From the NCBI GenBank assembly GCA_025449475.1, contig JANWJM010000020.1:1-8651 (forward strand): 8,651 bases of DNA, written 5' to 3'. Below are positions 1 to 6,134 of this stretch, piece after piece. A model generated the notes under the pieces. That model was given only the letters and a program-made list of their open reading frames with translations, ran no database searches and had not been told where the DNA came from. How positions within the stretch are numbered: the stretch's first letter is position 1; each line of letters starts with the position of its first letter. The translations under genes were made by a program, and so were the position numbers. This DNA is from Thermoactinomycetaceae bacterium. Its GTDB lineage: Bacteria; Bacillota; Bacilli; Thermoactinomycetales; Thermoactinomycetaceae.

Positions 1-177
1 TCACAAAGAAGTTTTGATCCATCCATTCAACAAAGCTTATTTTACATCGAAGACGCGTATACCTATCGAGAGACCCTTCGCACTGGAGAGGTAAAAAGCG
101 TTTTCTTAAAGAAACCTTATTCATCAAATCTTCCTATACCATTTATTGACCCAATTAGAGAAACTTCGATAGAATAG
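1..177 (+). CDS. 3' end of an unrecognised protein-coding gene (partial)
   Basis: Frame 1 is open from the first base to a TAG at 175-177 and gives the last 58 residues of a protein whose start lies outside the window. The segment is soluble-looking and mixed in charge. It has no membrane helix, and its C-terminus is rich in Pro, Ile and Ser (LPIPFIDPIRETSIE). I do not recognise the family. The case for a real gene is the uninterrupted frame, its normal amino-acid composition, and its position: it stops 19 nt before the TTG start of the YuiB-like gene, with no terminator between, as expected for two genes of one operon. Confidence 0.55.
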   Translation, partial: SQRSFDPSIQQSLFYIEDAYTYRETLRTGEVKSVFLKKPYSSNLPIPFIDPIRETSIE

Positions 178-196
178 TGGCCAAGAAAGGATACGT

Positions 197-499
197 TTGG
201 AGTCGATGAAGATGATTGATAGTATTGCTGCAGCTCCTCCCATCAATCTGCCACAATTTATGATCTCAATTGTTCTCTTTTTTGTGTTGTTCTTTGGGAT
301 TGGCTTTATCTTAAATATGATTTTAAAAACAACGTGGTTTCCGTTGATCATTTATGTGGGTGTGGTAATTTATCTATTATTTGATATAGAGTCACCGCAT
401 CTTGTGGATCTTACAGTTTTATGTGCAGGATTCGTGGGTGCCATAGGTAGCGGCTGGACAATCCAAATGTTACGAGCCAAAGGATATCGAATGTTTTAG
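197..499 (+). CDS. yuiB: YuiB-like small integral membrane protein
   Basis: This is a 100-residue hydrophobic protein with about three membrane helices, near residues 20-43, 48-65 and 70-90. Sequence features that resemble Bacillales YuiB are the FFVLFFGIGFILNMIL stretch, the small-residue AGFVGAIGSG stretch in the last helix, and the C-terminal ending LRAKGYRMF. Its biochemical function is unknown. The start is taken as TTG at 197 because AAGAAAGG (183-190) lies 6 nt upstream; the in-frame ATG at 206 would be too far from that site. It probably shares a transcript with the partial gene that ends at 177. It converges on the yuiD-like gene with only 8 nt between the stops and no obvious terminator. 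In Bacillus subtilis yuiB and yuiD are also close neighbours (from memory), which supports both names. Confidence 0.8.
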   Translation: MESMKMIDSIAAAPPINLPQFMISIVLFFVLFFGIGFILNMILKTTWFPLIIYVGVVIYLLFDIESPHLVDLTVLCAGFVGAIGSGWTIQMLRAKGYRMF

Positions 500-507
500 A
501 TTTGTGT

Positions 508-990
508 TTAATAGAACCAAATCCAGTAGTTGATCAGTGCAACGGATATCCCCAAAAAAGCACCTGTCACCACTTCAATCGGTTGATGTCCGAGAATCTC
601 TTTCAGCTGAATACGGGTTCGTTCGGGTGCATCTTTGAGATGTCTGAGTTCAATCATCAGTTTGGTGAAATCATCCATTAACTGATTTAATACTTGTGCA
701 TGCATACCAGCGTGTCGACGGACTCCCGTAGCATCATACATGACGATGATTCCTAAAATTGTGGCGATAGCAAAAGAGGGGGAATGCCAACCGCTGGTCA
801 GACCGATCGAAGTGGCTAATGAAGTTACCGCGGATGTATGTCCACTCGGCATTCCTCCGGAATTGACCAGCCAATTCCAGTCCCATCTTTTGGTGGAAAA
901 ATAGTTCCAAGGGACTTTTAGTGATTGTGCAAGAATAATGGTAATCAATGAAGTCCATAAGGGAAAATTTGATAACAATTGGTCCATCAT
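508..990 (-). CDS. yuiD: YuiD/DUF212 divergent PAP2-family membrane protein
   Basis: This is a 160-residue membrane protein of the DUF212 family, which is distantly related to PAP2-type acid phosphatases. Visible landmarks are GGMPSGHTS at residues 45-53 (the PSGH element recalls PAP2 motif 2), DATGVRRHAGMHAQ at 86-99, and the C-terminal GHQPIEVVTGAFLG at 134-147. Hydrophobic segments near 10-24, 71-85 and 140-158 suggest three to four membrane passes. Catalysis is not proven for this family. The start is the ATG at 990: AAAGG (1002-998) lies 7 nt upstream. A further in-frame ATG at 1005 has no ribosome binding site and would place that AAAGG inside the gene. The resulting length matches the roughly 158 residues of B. 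subtilis YuiD. It is transcribed divergently from fabV and converges on yuiB. Confidence 0.85.
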   Translation of the reverse strand: MMDQLLSNFPLWTSLITIILAQSLKVPWNYFSTKRWDWNWLVNSGGMPSGHTSAVTSLATSIGLTSGWHSPSFAIATILGIIVMYDATGVRRHAGMHAQVLNQLMDDFTKLMIELRHLKDAPERTRIQLKEILGHQPIEVVTGAFLGISVALINYWIWFY

Positions 991-1071
991 CGTGTCGCCT
1001 TTCATTTGAGTATTTAAGAGATAGGGTCTGTTTTCATAGGTTAACGGAGATGAAAAAGGAAATCAAGTAGT

Positions 1072-1099
1072 TTCAGACAATTGTAAAATGGGTTATACT
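1072..1099 (+). promoter_or_regulatory. Putative SigA-type promoter of fabV
   Basis: TTCAGA (1072-1077, 4/6 to TTGACA) and TATACT (1094-1099, 5/6 to TATAAT) are separated by 16 nt. They lie 36 nt upstream of the fabV start codon and place transcription initiation near 1106. I see no convincing FapR-type palindrome around it. Confidence 0.45.
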
Positions 1100-1134
1100 G
1101 ATTTAGAAAACCAATGAGGAAGAGGAATGGTTCC

Positions 1135-2319
1135 ATGATAGTGAGACCAAGAGTACGTGGATTTATTTGTACAACTGCTCATCCGGTAGGTTGTGCCAAA
1201 CATGTAGAAGAGCAAATCGACTTTGTCAAAAAACAACCCCAAGCGGATGGGCCTAAAAAAGTTTTGGTCGTTGGTGCATCGACCGGTTATGGATTAGCTT
1301 CGCGGATTGTTGCGTCGTTTAGTTTTGGGGCAGATACATTTGGGGTATATTTTGAGAAGCCTGCTGCAGGAGGAAGAACTGCAACGGCAGGGTGGTATAA
1401 TACTGCTGCATTTGAGAAAGCAGCGAGAGAAGCAGGGTACTATGCGAAAGGGATTAATGGAGATGCGTTTTCGCATGAAGTCAAAGCACAGACTATAGAG
1501 CGTATCAAAAAAGATTGGGGTAAGGTGGACTTAGTCGTTTATAGTTTAGCAGCACCCAAACGGGTTCATCCCGATACAGGAGAACTGTTCTCCTCTGTCA
1601 TTAAGCCCATCGGTGCACCCTTTACAAATAAAACGGTTCATTTTCAAACCGGTAAAATATCCGATATCACCATCCAGCCTGCGACCGAAGAAGAGATACG
1701 ACATACGGTTGCTGTGATGGGCGGAGAGGATTGGGAAATGTGGATCCAGGCGCTTGCCGAAGCAGGTGTATTAGCAGATCATGCTCAAACGGTTGCGTAT
1801 TCATACATAGGTCCTGAGGTCACGCATTCCATTTATCGAACAGGAACCATTGGTAGAGCGAAAGATCATTTAGAAGCAACCGCCAGAAAATTGGATCAGT
1901 ATTTAAACGAGAAAGTCAATGGAAAAGCATTTGTCTCCGTAAATAAAGCCTTGGTGACACAGTCCAGCGCAGCGATTCCTGTTGTTCCGCTGTACATCTC
2001 GCTTTTATATAAAGAGATGAAAGAACGGGGAATTCATGAGGATTGGATTCAACAAATGTATCGTCTATTTGTCCAAACTCTCTATACAGGGAATGAGGTT
2101 CCAGTTGACGAACAGCATCGAATTCGTATGGACGATTTAGAAATGAGAGAAGATGTCCAACAAGCGATTCAAGAAAATTGGAGCAAACTGAACTCGGAGA
2201 ATATTGAAGAACTGGCGGATCTCGAAGGATATCGCCATGATTTCCTACGGCTGTTTGGCTTTGATTTAGAGGGTGTCGATTATGAACAAGATGTCGAGGT
2301 GGATGTCCCGATCGAATAA
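1135..2319 (+). CDS. fabV: FabV-type enoyl-ACP / trans-2-enoyl-CoA reductase (NADH)
   Basis: This 394-residue enzyme reduces the trans-2 double bond of enoyl-ACP (last step of fatty-acid elongation) or enoyl-CoA. The FabV/TER signature is complete: N-terminal RGFICTTAHPVGC (8-20), nucleotide loop VLVVGASTGYG (43-53), FEKP (73-76) with the acidic residue seen in NADH-using members, NGDAFSH (108-114), MGGEDW (195-200), and the catalytic Tyr-x8-Lys pair Y234/K243 in YRTGTIGRAK. VTQSSAAIPVVPLY (274-287) and the C-terminal LFGFDLEGVDY (373-383) are also typical. The length fits the family (about 395-400). The start is the ATG at 1135, 7 nt after GAGGAAGAGGA (1117-1127); an upstream in-frame ATG at 1114 lacks a ribosome binding site and adds non-conserved residues. 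The gene is alone between its own promoter and a terminator. The sequence does not settle whether its substrate is the ACP or the CoA ester. Known FabV proteins are insensitive to triclosan. Confidence 0.95.
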   Translation: MIVRPRVRGFICTTAHPVGCAKHVEEQIDFVKKQPQADGPKKVLVVGASTGYGLASRIVASFSFGADTFGVYFEKPAAGGRTATAGWYNTAAFEKAAREAGYYAKGINGDAFSHEVKAQTIERIKKDWGKVDLVVYSLAAPKRVHPDTGELFSSVIKPIGAPFTNKTVHFQTGKISDITIQPATEEEIRHTVAVMGGEDWEMWIQALAEAGVLADHAQTVAYSYIGPEVTHSIYRTGTIGRAKDHLEATARKLDQYLNEKVNGKAFVSVNKALVTQSSAAIPVVPLYISLLYKEMKERGIHEDWIQQMYRLFVQTLYTGNEVPVDEQHRIRMDDLEMREDVQQAIQENWSKLNSENIEELADLEGYRHDFLRLFGFDLEGVDYEQDVEVDVPIE

Positions 2320-2353
2320 TCTCCGATCATCAAAATCGATGAATCTATCTTCT

Positions 2354-2382
2354 GTCGTCTACTTGTTGTGGACGACTTTTTT
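2354..2382 (+). terminator. Rho-independent terminator of fabV
   Basis: GTCGTCTAC (2354-2362) pairs with GTGGACGAC (2368-2376) in a 9-bp stem containing one U-G pair. The loop is TTGTT, and the stem is followed directly by TTTTTTG. It begins 34 nt after the fabV stop. Confidence 0.85.
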
Positions 2383-2403
2383 GTTTCAACAGCAAATCAA
2401 ATG

Positions 2404-2430
2404 AAAAAAACTTGGCTCTATAAAGCCAAG
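2404..2430 (-). terminator. Rho-independent terminator downstream of tRNA-Leu
   Basis: Read on the minus strand, CTTGGCT and AGCCAAG (plus-strand 2424-2430 and 2411-2417) form a 7-bp stem with a 6-nt loop, followed by seven T residues (2410-2404). It lies 6 nt beyond the CCA end of the tRNA. Confidence 0.85.
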
Positions 2431-2436
2431 CTTGAC

Positions 2437-2525
2437 TGGTGCCGCGAGTCGGACTCGAACCGACACGGTAGTTACCTACCACAGGATTTTAAGTCCTGAG
2501 TGTCTGCCAATTCCACCACCGCGGC
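2437..2525 (-). tRNA. tRNA-Leu (anticodon TAA), CCA encoded
   Basis: On the minus strand the gene begins GCCGCGG and ends TCGCGGC-A-CCA, giving a 7-bp acceptor stem with one G-U pair, discriminator A and an encoded CCA. The anticodon stem CAGGA/TCCTG encloses loop CTTAAAA with anticodon TAA (plus-strand 2489-2491), which reads UUA and UUG. A long variable arm (GTGGTAGGTAACTACC region) makes it a class II tRNA and the T-loop GGTTCGAGTCC is canonical. The full length of 89 nt with CCA is normal. A TATACT -10 element lies on the minus strand at 2550-2545 and a terminator follows directly. No duplicated 3' end or integrase is seen, so it is not visibly an integration site. Confidence 0.97.
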
Positions 2526-2544
2526 ATAAAAGCAAACAACAAAC

Positions 2545-2550
2545 AGTATA
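2545..2550 (-). promoter_or_regulatory. Putative -10 element of tRNA-Leu
   Basis: TATACT on the minus strand lies about 20 nt upstream of the mature tRNA 5' end (2525). No clear -35 hexamer is found 16-18 nt further upstream, so the element may be fortuitous. Transcription of the tRNA could instead be read-through from the small gene 2590-2817, since no terminator lies between them. Confidence 0.35.
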
Positions 2551-2589
2551 TCATATGTTTTTCGTGAAATCTAGTAAAAATATCTATAT

Positions 2590-2817
2590 CTAAAGTTCAT
2601 AGTCGCGGAGAGAACGGATTCTTTGTGGCTGGTCTTCATCAATCACCCAACCGATTTTTCCCAGTGCAGTTTCGATGTGTTCCATCTGTTTGAGGTCAGA
2701 GGCTGCACCGCTTTTTTTATATGCAAAATAGGCTTCTTTCAAAGCTTGGATCATTTGACCGAGTTCATCTTCGGTAAAAATTTGATCCAATGTATCTTGA
2801 ATTTGTCCTTGGTTCAA
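2590..2817 (-). CDS. Small hypothetical protein, acidic and helical
   Basis: This is a 75-residue soluble protein that I do not recognise. It is rich in Glu, Asp, Gln and Leu and looks fully helical up to about residue 57 (QGQIQDTLDQIFTEDEL, then EAYFAYKKSG). It ends in a polar tail, DEDQPQRIRSLRDYEL. There is no Cys, signal peptide or membrane segment. The start is taken as TTG at 2817, because GGAGGGG sits 5 nt upstream of it and the ATG at 2835 has no ribosome binding site; the ATG reading would add MNGGVP, most of which is encoded by that Shine-Dalgarno sequence. It lies 64 nt upstream of tRNA-Leu in the same direction and is divergent from the YcxB-like gene. The strong, well-spaced ribosome binding site is the main argument that it is real. 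Confidence 0.65.
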   Translation of the reverse strand: MNQGQIQDTLDQIFTEDELGQMIQALKEAYFAYKKSGAASDLKQMEHIETALGKIGWVIDEDQPQRIRSLRDYEL

Positions 2818-2904
2818 AGGAACCCCTCCGTTCATTCTTTTTCAGGATTTGCTTATAGTATGTATTAAAAACAACCAACCATTCGTAAGAACAAGAAAAA
2901 GACT

Positions 2905-2934
2905 TTGTCATGATTGGTTTGTATCGATTATGAT
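2905..2934 (+). promoter_or_regulatory. Putative SigA-type promoter of the YcxB-like gene
   Basis: TTGTCA (2905-2910, 5/6) and TATGAT (2929-2934, 5/6) are separated by 18 nt. The predicted transcription start is near 2941, leaving a leader of about 42 nt before the TTG start at 2983. Confidence 0.5.
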
Positions 2935-2982
2935 GATAAAAAGGGTGGAGGATGGTCCAATCGAGGAGAAGGAGGATGTTGC

Positions 2983-3498
2983 TTGAAAATCATTTATCGA
3001 TTTGGTGAAAATGATTTTTTAAATTTCCAGAGCTTTTTACGTGGTTGGGAGATTATTAGTTGGTTGATCATAGAAATGATGATTGTATGTGTCGGAATCT
3101 TGGTGGGGGGAATCATTTATTGGATCAGTGACCAACTTCGACTCAGTTACTTCTTATTTGTGATTGTTCTGTTATTATTGAATATCGTTTTGTTTGGATC
3201 ATTTTGGCTGTTAATCGTTATCAAACTTACTCGTGCTCGCCAAAAAGGGTTATTTGGTTGGGTGCATCTGAATTTCACGGAAAAGGGCTTTCATCTTTTG
3301 CGCAGCCAAAGTTTTGAGCGATCAGAGGGAGATCAAGGATATTTCCAAGCGTGGTCAGGAGTGAAGCGTTTAAGAGAATCCAAAGACTACTTTTTTCTTT
3401 CACTGGGGATGGGGAAAGAGATTATCATTCCCAAACGAGCGTTTTCGATTCAGGAAGAGATTGATGTTTTCAGAAAGTATGTAAATAAGCGGATTTAG
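2983..3498 (+). CDS. YcxB-like family membrane protein
   Basis: This 171-residue protein has two adjacent membrane helices (about 24-48 and 55-82) followed by a cytoplasmic-looking C-terminal domain of about 90 residues. That domain has the pattern of YcxB-like proteins: HLNFTEKGFHLL, an AW...V-R-L-R-E-S core (123-133), a YFFLSLG strand, and the closing IIIPKRAFSIQEEIDVFRKYV (147-167). The function of the family is unknown. The start is TTG at 2983, 7 nt after a perfect AAGGAGG (2969-2975); the frame stays open upstream to 2914, but the extra residues are low-quality and partly encoded by the Shine-Dalgarno sequence. It is a single gene with its own promoter, converging on the flavoprotein gene. 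Confidence 0.75.
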   Translation: MKIIYRFGENDFLNFQSFLRGWEIISWLIIEMMIVCVGILVGGIIYWISDQLRLSYFLFVIVLLLLNIVLFGSFWLLIVIKLTRARQKGLFGWVHLNFTEKGFHLLRSQSFERSEGDQGYFQAWSGVKRLRESKDYFFLSLGMGKEIIIPKRAFSIQEEIDVFRKYVNKRI

Positions 3499-3540
3499 TG
3501 ATCCAGTTCCACGCTTGATGTAGCGATTTCTATAACCAAA

Positions 3541-3570
3541 GAAGCCTATAGCTTGCAGTCTATAGGCTTC
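3541..3570. terminator. Hairpin between convergent genes, probable bidirectional terminator
   Basis: GAAGCCTATAG (3541-3551) and CTATAGGCTTC (3560-3570) form a perfect 11-bp stem with an 8-nt loop. The flanking T run is weak: TTTGGTT on the minus strand and none on the plus strand. It therefore suits the minus-strand flavoprotein gene better, and for the plus strand may act mainly as a 3'-end stabiliser. Confidence 0.6.
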
Positions 3571-3587
3571 GAGTATGCGCAGGTGAA

Positions 3588-4148
3588 TTATTTTAGTACA
3601 TCGTGATCGACATAACGTTCGCCATTGAGTTCACTAATGACATTGATGGCCACTTTGGCTCCATCTCCAGCAGTAATGATGGTATGTACACTGACACCAG
3701 CAGCTGTTCCGGCAGCCCATACACCGGGTACATTGGTTTTTCCCTCAGGATTCACTTCGAAAATGCGTTTAATCCGGGGCTCGGTGCCATCTTTGGTGGC
3801 AAGACCTAACGATTCGGCTAGTGTGGTAAGAAGTCCGGTAGCAAGGATAATTTGTCCTGCTTGATAGGTTCCATTTTCTGTGTGAATCTCAAAAGTGTCT
3901 CCATCTTTTTCGATCGAGGAAACCTGTTCTCTCACTAGTTCAGCTCCAAATTTCTGAAACTGTTTGATACCCGTCTCAATCAAATCAGGTCCGGCGATTT
4001 CGGAGACTCCATAATGATTTTCAATCCACGCTCGTTTGGTAATGCTTTTATCATGGTCGAAAACGATTGTCTTTTTGCCTGCTTTTGCCAGGAAGATAGC
4101 CGCACTTGCTCCAGCTGGACCTGCACCAATTACCGCAACTTCATACAT
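3588..4148 (-). CDS. Compact single-domain FAD-dependent oxidoreductase (thioredoxin-reductase-like, no NADPH domain)
   Basis: This 186-residue flavoprotein starts with the dinucleotide-binding fold VAVIGAGPAGASAA (4-17, GxGxxG) and has the acidic end of the second strand at D31. It has the conserved ILATG (101-105) and ends with the C-terminal FAD half VPGVWAAGTAAG (140-151) plus the TAGDGAKVAINVI helix (159-171). In thioredoxin reductases (about 310-320 residues) an NADPH domain with a CxxC is inserted between these two FAD halves. Here only about 35 residues separate them, and the protein contains no cysteine at all. The usual GD of the second FAD motif reads GT (G147-T148). It could be a reduced flavoprotein that takes electrons from a partner, or a flavin-binding regulator; the substrate is unknown. 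The start is the ATG at 4148, 9 nt from AGGAG (4162-4158); ATGs at 4157 and 4154 are too close to that site. Confidence 0.85.
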   Translation of the reverse strand: MYEVAVIGAGPAGASAAIFLAKAGKKTIVFDHDKSITKRAWIENHYGVSEIAGPDLIETGIKQFQKFGAELVREQVSSIEKDGDTFEIHTENGTYQAGQIILATGLLTTLAESLGLATKDGTEPRIKRIFEVNPEGKTNVPGVWAAGTAAGVSVHTIITAGDGAKVAINVISELNGERYVDHDVLK

Positions 4149-4195
4149 TTCCATCATCTCCTATTATTCCTATACTAAATCTTTATATAGAAAGC

Positions 4196-4224
4196 ATTAT
4201 AATATAACGCTGTTTCATTCACAA
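4196..4224 (-). promoter_or_regulatory. Putative SigA-type promoter of the flavoprotein gene
   Basis: Read on the minus strand, TTGTGA (4224-4219, 4/6) and a perfect TATAAT (4201-4196) are 17 nt apart. Transcription should start near 4189, about 40 nt before the ATG. Confidence 0.6.
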
Positions 4225-4337
4225 ATTTGAGCGCTTCCCCTCTCTTTCGAGGGAGTTCCATGATCCCGTATTATTTATGTAGAAGGGACGGGCATGTTAT
4301 GTCATCACTTCACAGAAAATCGCGTAAGTTTTAGGAT

Positions 4338-4412
4338 ATGCTTGATTTTTCACGATTCAATCATTGATTTTACAAGCATCTGCACGTATCATAGATTTTG
4401 TATAAATTTATA
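4338..4412 (+). promoter_or_regulatory. Upstream region of the kinase gene with promoter-like and palindromic elements
   Basis: TTTACA (4369-4374) and TAGATT (4392-4397) are 17 nt apart and could be -35/-10 elements; an alternative -10 is TATAAA (4401-4406). Three symmetric elements cluster here: the inverted repeat ATGCTTG/CAAGCAT (4338-4344, 4373-4379), the palindrome AATCATTGATT (4359-4369) and the AT palindrome TATAAATTTATA (4401-4412). One of these may be an operator. The rest of the 4149-4449 stretch shows no gene. Confidence 0.3.
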
Positions 4413-4449
4413 TTTTTTTTAGAGTTATCCAGACGATGAGGAGAAAAAC

Positions 4450-5982
4450 ATGTTAAAAACTGGTACTCGTTTGGCTGATCGTTATGAGATTGTGAAAACA
4501 TTAGGCGGCGGCGGGATGGCAGTTGTTTATCAAGCTAGAGACCATGTACTGGATCGTTGGGTAGCGATAAAAGTAATGAATGAATCGTTGAGAAACAATA
4601 ATGAATTTATTCGGCGATTTATACGGGAAGCCAAAGCAGCTGGAAGCCTGTCGCATCCTAATGTGGTCAATATTTTTGATATCGGTCGTGAAGGCTCAAC
4701 CTACTATATGGTTATGGAATTTGTGGATGGAATTTCACTGGATGCGTTTATGGAGAGTAAAGGTATGATTGAACCCAGTGAAGCCATCAACATTGCGATG
4801 CAGGTCTGCGATGGATTATCCCATGCGCACCAACATGGAATTATCCATCGGGATGTAAAAGCACAGAATATTATGCGATCAGTTGATGGGCGGTATAAAG
4901 TAACTGATTTCGGAATCTCCTTTTTTTCGAATATGTCTACATCTCTGACACAGACTGGGACGGTGATGGGTTCGGCGCATTACTTTTCCCCGGAACAAGC
5001 TTCCGGTGGTAAGGTGACATTTGCTTCGGACTTGTACTCTGTGGGCGTATTATTGTTTTTATTAGTGACGGGTCGGTTTCCTTTTGATGCGGACAATTCA
5101 GTCTCCATTGCGGTCAAGCATCTTCAAGAGCCTGCACCGGATCCACGCAAGTTTAATCCGAAAATTCCGGTGGCACTGAGTCAATTAATTCTAAAAGCAA
5201 TGGAAAAACAGCCAGAAAAGCGATTCCAAACAGCAAACGAGATGAAAGAAGCGCTGTTGGCTGTTCAGAGCCAGCTTAAAGGGGTAGCAACCCAAGAGCA
5301 GGATTTGACCCAAACCGGTCATTCACCACTTCCATCAAGACATATCACACATCGTCGCCAAGAAAAGAAGGACGGCAAGAGGTTTTTGTACATAGGTTTT
5401 GCCGTCGTCTCCGGACTGTTATTGGTGCTTATACCGACTTGGTTCATCTTCTATTTCTCCGATGGAAAGGAAGAACCCAAGCAACCGACTCAACCTGCTA
5501 TTATACAGAAACCGAAAAAGGATCCGCCCCCTCCACCTGAAACGCCTCCACCAACCCAAACGAAGACGGATTTGGAAGGAGATCATCCGTGGTGGAAAGA
5601 GTACCCGAAAGAAGAGTATATGGAAAATGAATTTTTTAAGGATTTCCAAGTCTCTGGACAGGATGGTGAGTATGAGGTAACGATCAAGGTGGGGAAATTC
5701 CCTGAATCTACGTTTTACTATAATATTTATGTTGTTGACTCGTTTAGTTCGCGATTAATCTTAAATGGACGGGGTGTCACTGTAAAGCATGACGAGTCAA
5801 GTGATTACACCACCAAAACATTTCGTGTCTCCATTCCCGAACAGTTACTACCAGCTACGGGTCTAGTAAAAATCGAAATCTATCGCAAAGGAAAAGATCA
5901 GCCAAAGATTCATCCGACTGATAATATTTTGCAACAATGGGGAGAACCACCTGATGATAAAGAGAACGAGGAAGATGATTAA
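4450..5982 (+). CDS. Membrane-anchored Hanks-type Ser/Thr protein kinase lacking PASTA domains
   Basis: This 510-residue protein kinase has all catalytic elements: the Gly-rich loop LGGGGMAVVY (18-27), K41 in VAIKV, E60 of helix C, catalytic loop HRDVKAQN (133-140), DFG (153-155), and SPEQA (180-184) in place of APE. The activation segment TSLTQTGTVMGSAHYFSPEQ (165-183 region) has the several Thr residues that PrkC-type kinases autophosphorylate. The kinase domain ends near 270. A basic juxtamembrane stretch (297-311) leads to one membrane helix (about 312-336), then a Pro-rich spacer (341-370) with a run of six Pro. The outer domain of about 130 residues (379-510) is predicted mostly beta, with a very acidic end. 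There are no PASTA repeats, so the sensed ligand is probably not muropeptide. The start ATG follows GAGGAG. No PrpC-type phosphatase is next to it, unlike typical prkC loci. Confidence 0.93.
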   Translation: MLKTGTRLADRYEIVKTLGGGGMAVVYQARDHVLDRWVAIKVMNESLRNNNEFIRRFIREAKAAGSLSHPNVVNIFDIGREGSTYYMVMEFVDGISLDAFMESKGMIEPSEAINIAMQVCDGLSHAHQHGIIHRDVKAQNIMRSVDGRYKVTDFGISFFSNMSTSLTQTGTVMGSAHYFSPEQASGGKVTFASDLYSVGVLLFLLVTGRFPFDADNSVSIAVKHLQEPAPDPRKFNPKIPVALSQLILKAMEKQPEKRFQTANEMKEALLAVQSQLKGVATQEQDLTQTGHSPLPSRHITHRRQEKKDGKRFLYIGFAVVSGLLLVLIPTWFIFYFSDGKEEPKQPTQPAIIQKPKKDPPPPPETPPPTQTKTDLEGDHPWWKEYPKEEYMENEFFKDFQVSGQDGEYEVTIKVGKFPESTFYYNIYVVDSFSSRLILNGRGVTVKHDESSDYTTKTFRVSIPEQLLPATGLVKIEIYRKGKDQPKIHPTDNILQQWGEPPDDKENEEDD

Positions 5983-5986
5983 ATAG

Positions 5987-6012
5987 CTCAGCCCAAACAG
6001 GCTGGGTTATTT
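5987..6012 (+). terminator. Rho-independent terminator of the kinase gene
   Basis: CTCAGCC (5987-5993) and GGCTGGG (6000-6006) form a 7-bp stem with one U-G pair and a CAAACA loop, followed by TTATTT. It starts 5 nt after the stop codon. Confidence 0.75.
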
Positions 6013-6062
6013 GCACAAATACAACAGAAATGTATAGACAAGCGCAGAATCAAACATGTAAA

Positions 6063-6110
6063 TATAATAGATAAGATCTTTTTCATATGAGCGAAAGAGA
6101 GCAAATTTGC
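6063..6110 (+). promoter_or_regulatory. Putative -10 element and downstream palindromic operator before the GNAT gene
   Basis: A perfect TATAAT (6063-6068) lies 66 nt upstream of the acetyltransferase start, but there is no good -35 at 16-18 nt (TAGACA at 6035-6040 is 22 nt away). The 10-bp perfect palindrome GCAAATTTGC (6101-6110) lies about 26 nt downstream of the expected transcription start, a position where a bound repressor would block elongation. It is followed by a similar half-site, GCAATTTG (6113-6120). Confidence 0.35.
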
Positions 6111-6134
6111 GTGCAATTTGGAAAGGAGACGATT

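Noticed and set aside
1114..1134. Seven-residue N-terminal extension of FabV from the ATG at 1114
   Set aside because: There is no ribosome site upstream of it, the extension contains the Shine-Dalgarno of the ATG at 1135, and known FabV proteins begin at the equivalent of MIVRPRVRGF.
2437..2525. tRNA-Leu as an attachment site of an integrated element
   Set aside because: I see no duplicated tRNA 3' end, no integrase and no phage or plasmid genes in the window.
3588..4148. Functional thioredoxin reductase
   Set aside because: The protein has no cysteine and no NADPH-binding domain and is about 130 residues shorter than the family.
4238..4253. Hairpin CCCTC/GAGGG upstream of the flavoprotein and kinase genes
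   Set aside because: The stem is only 5 bp, has no T run, and is not placed at a gene end; it is easily due to chance.
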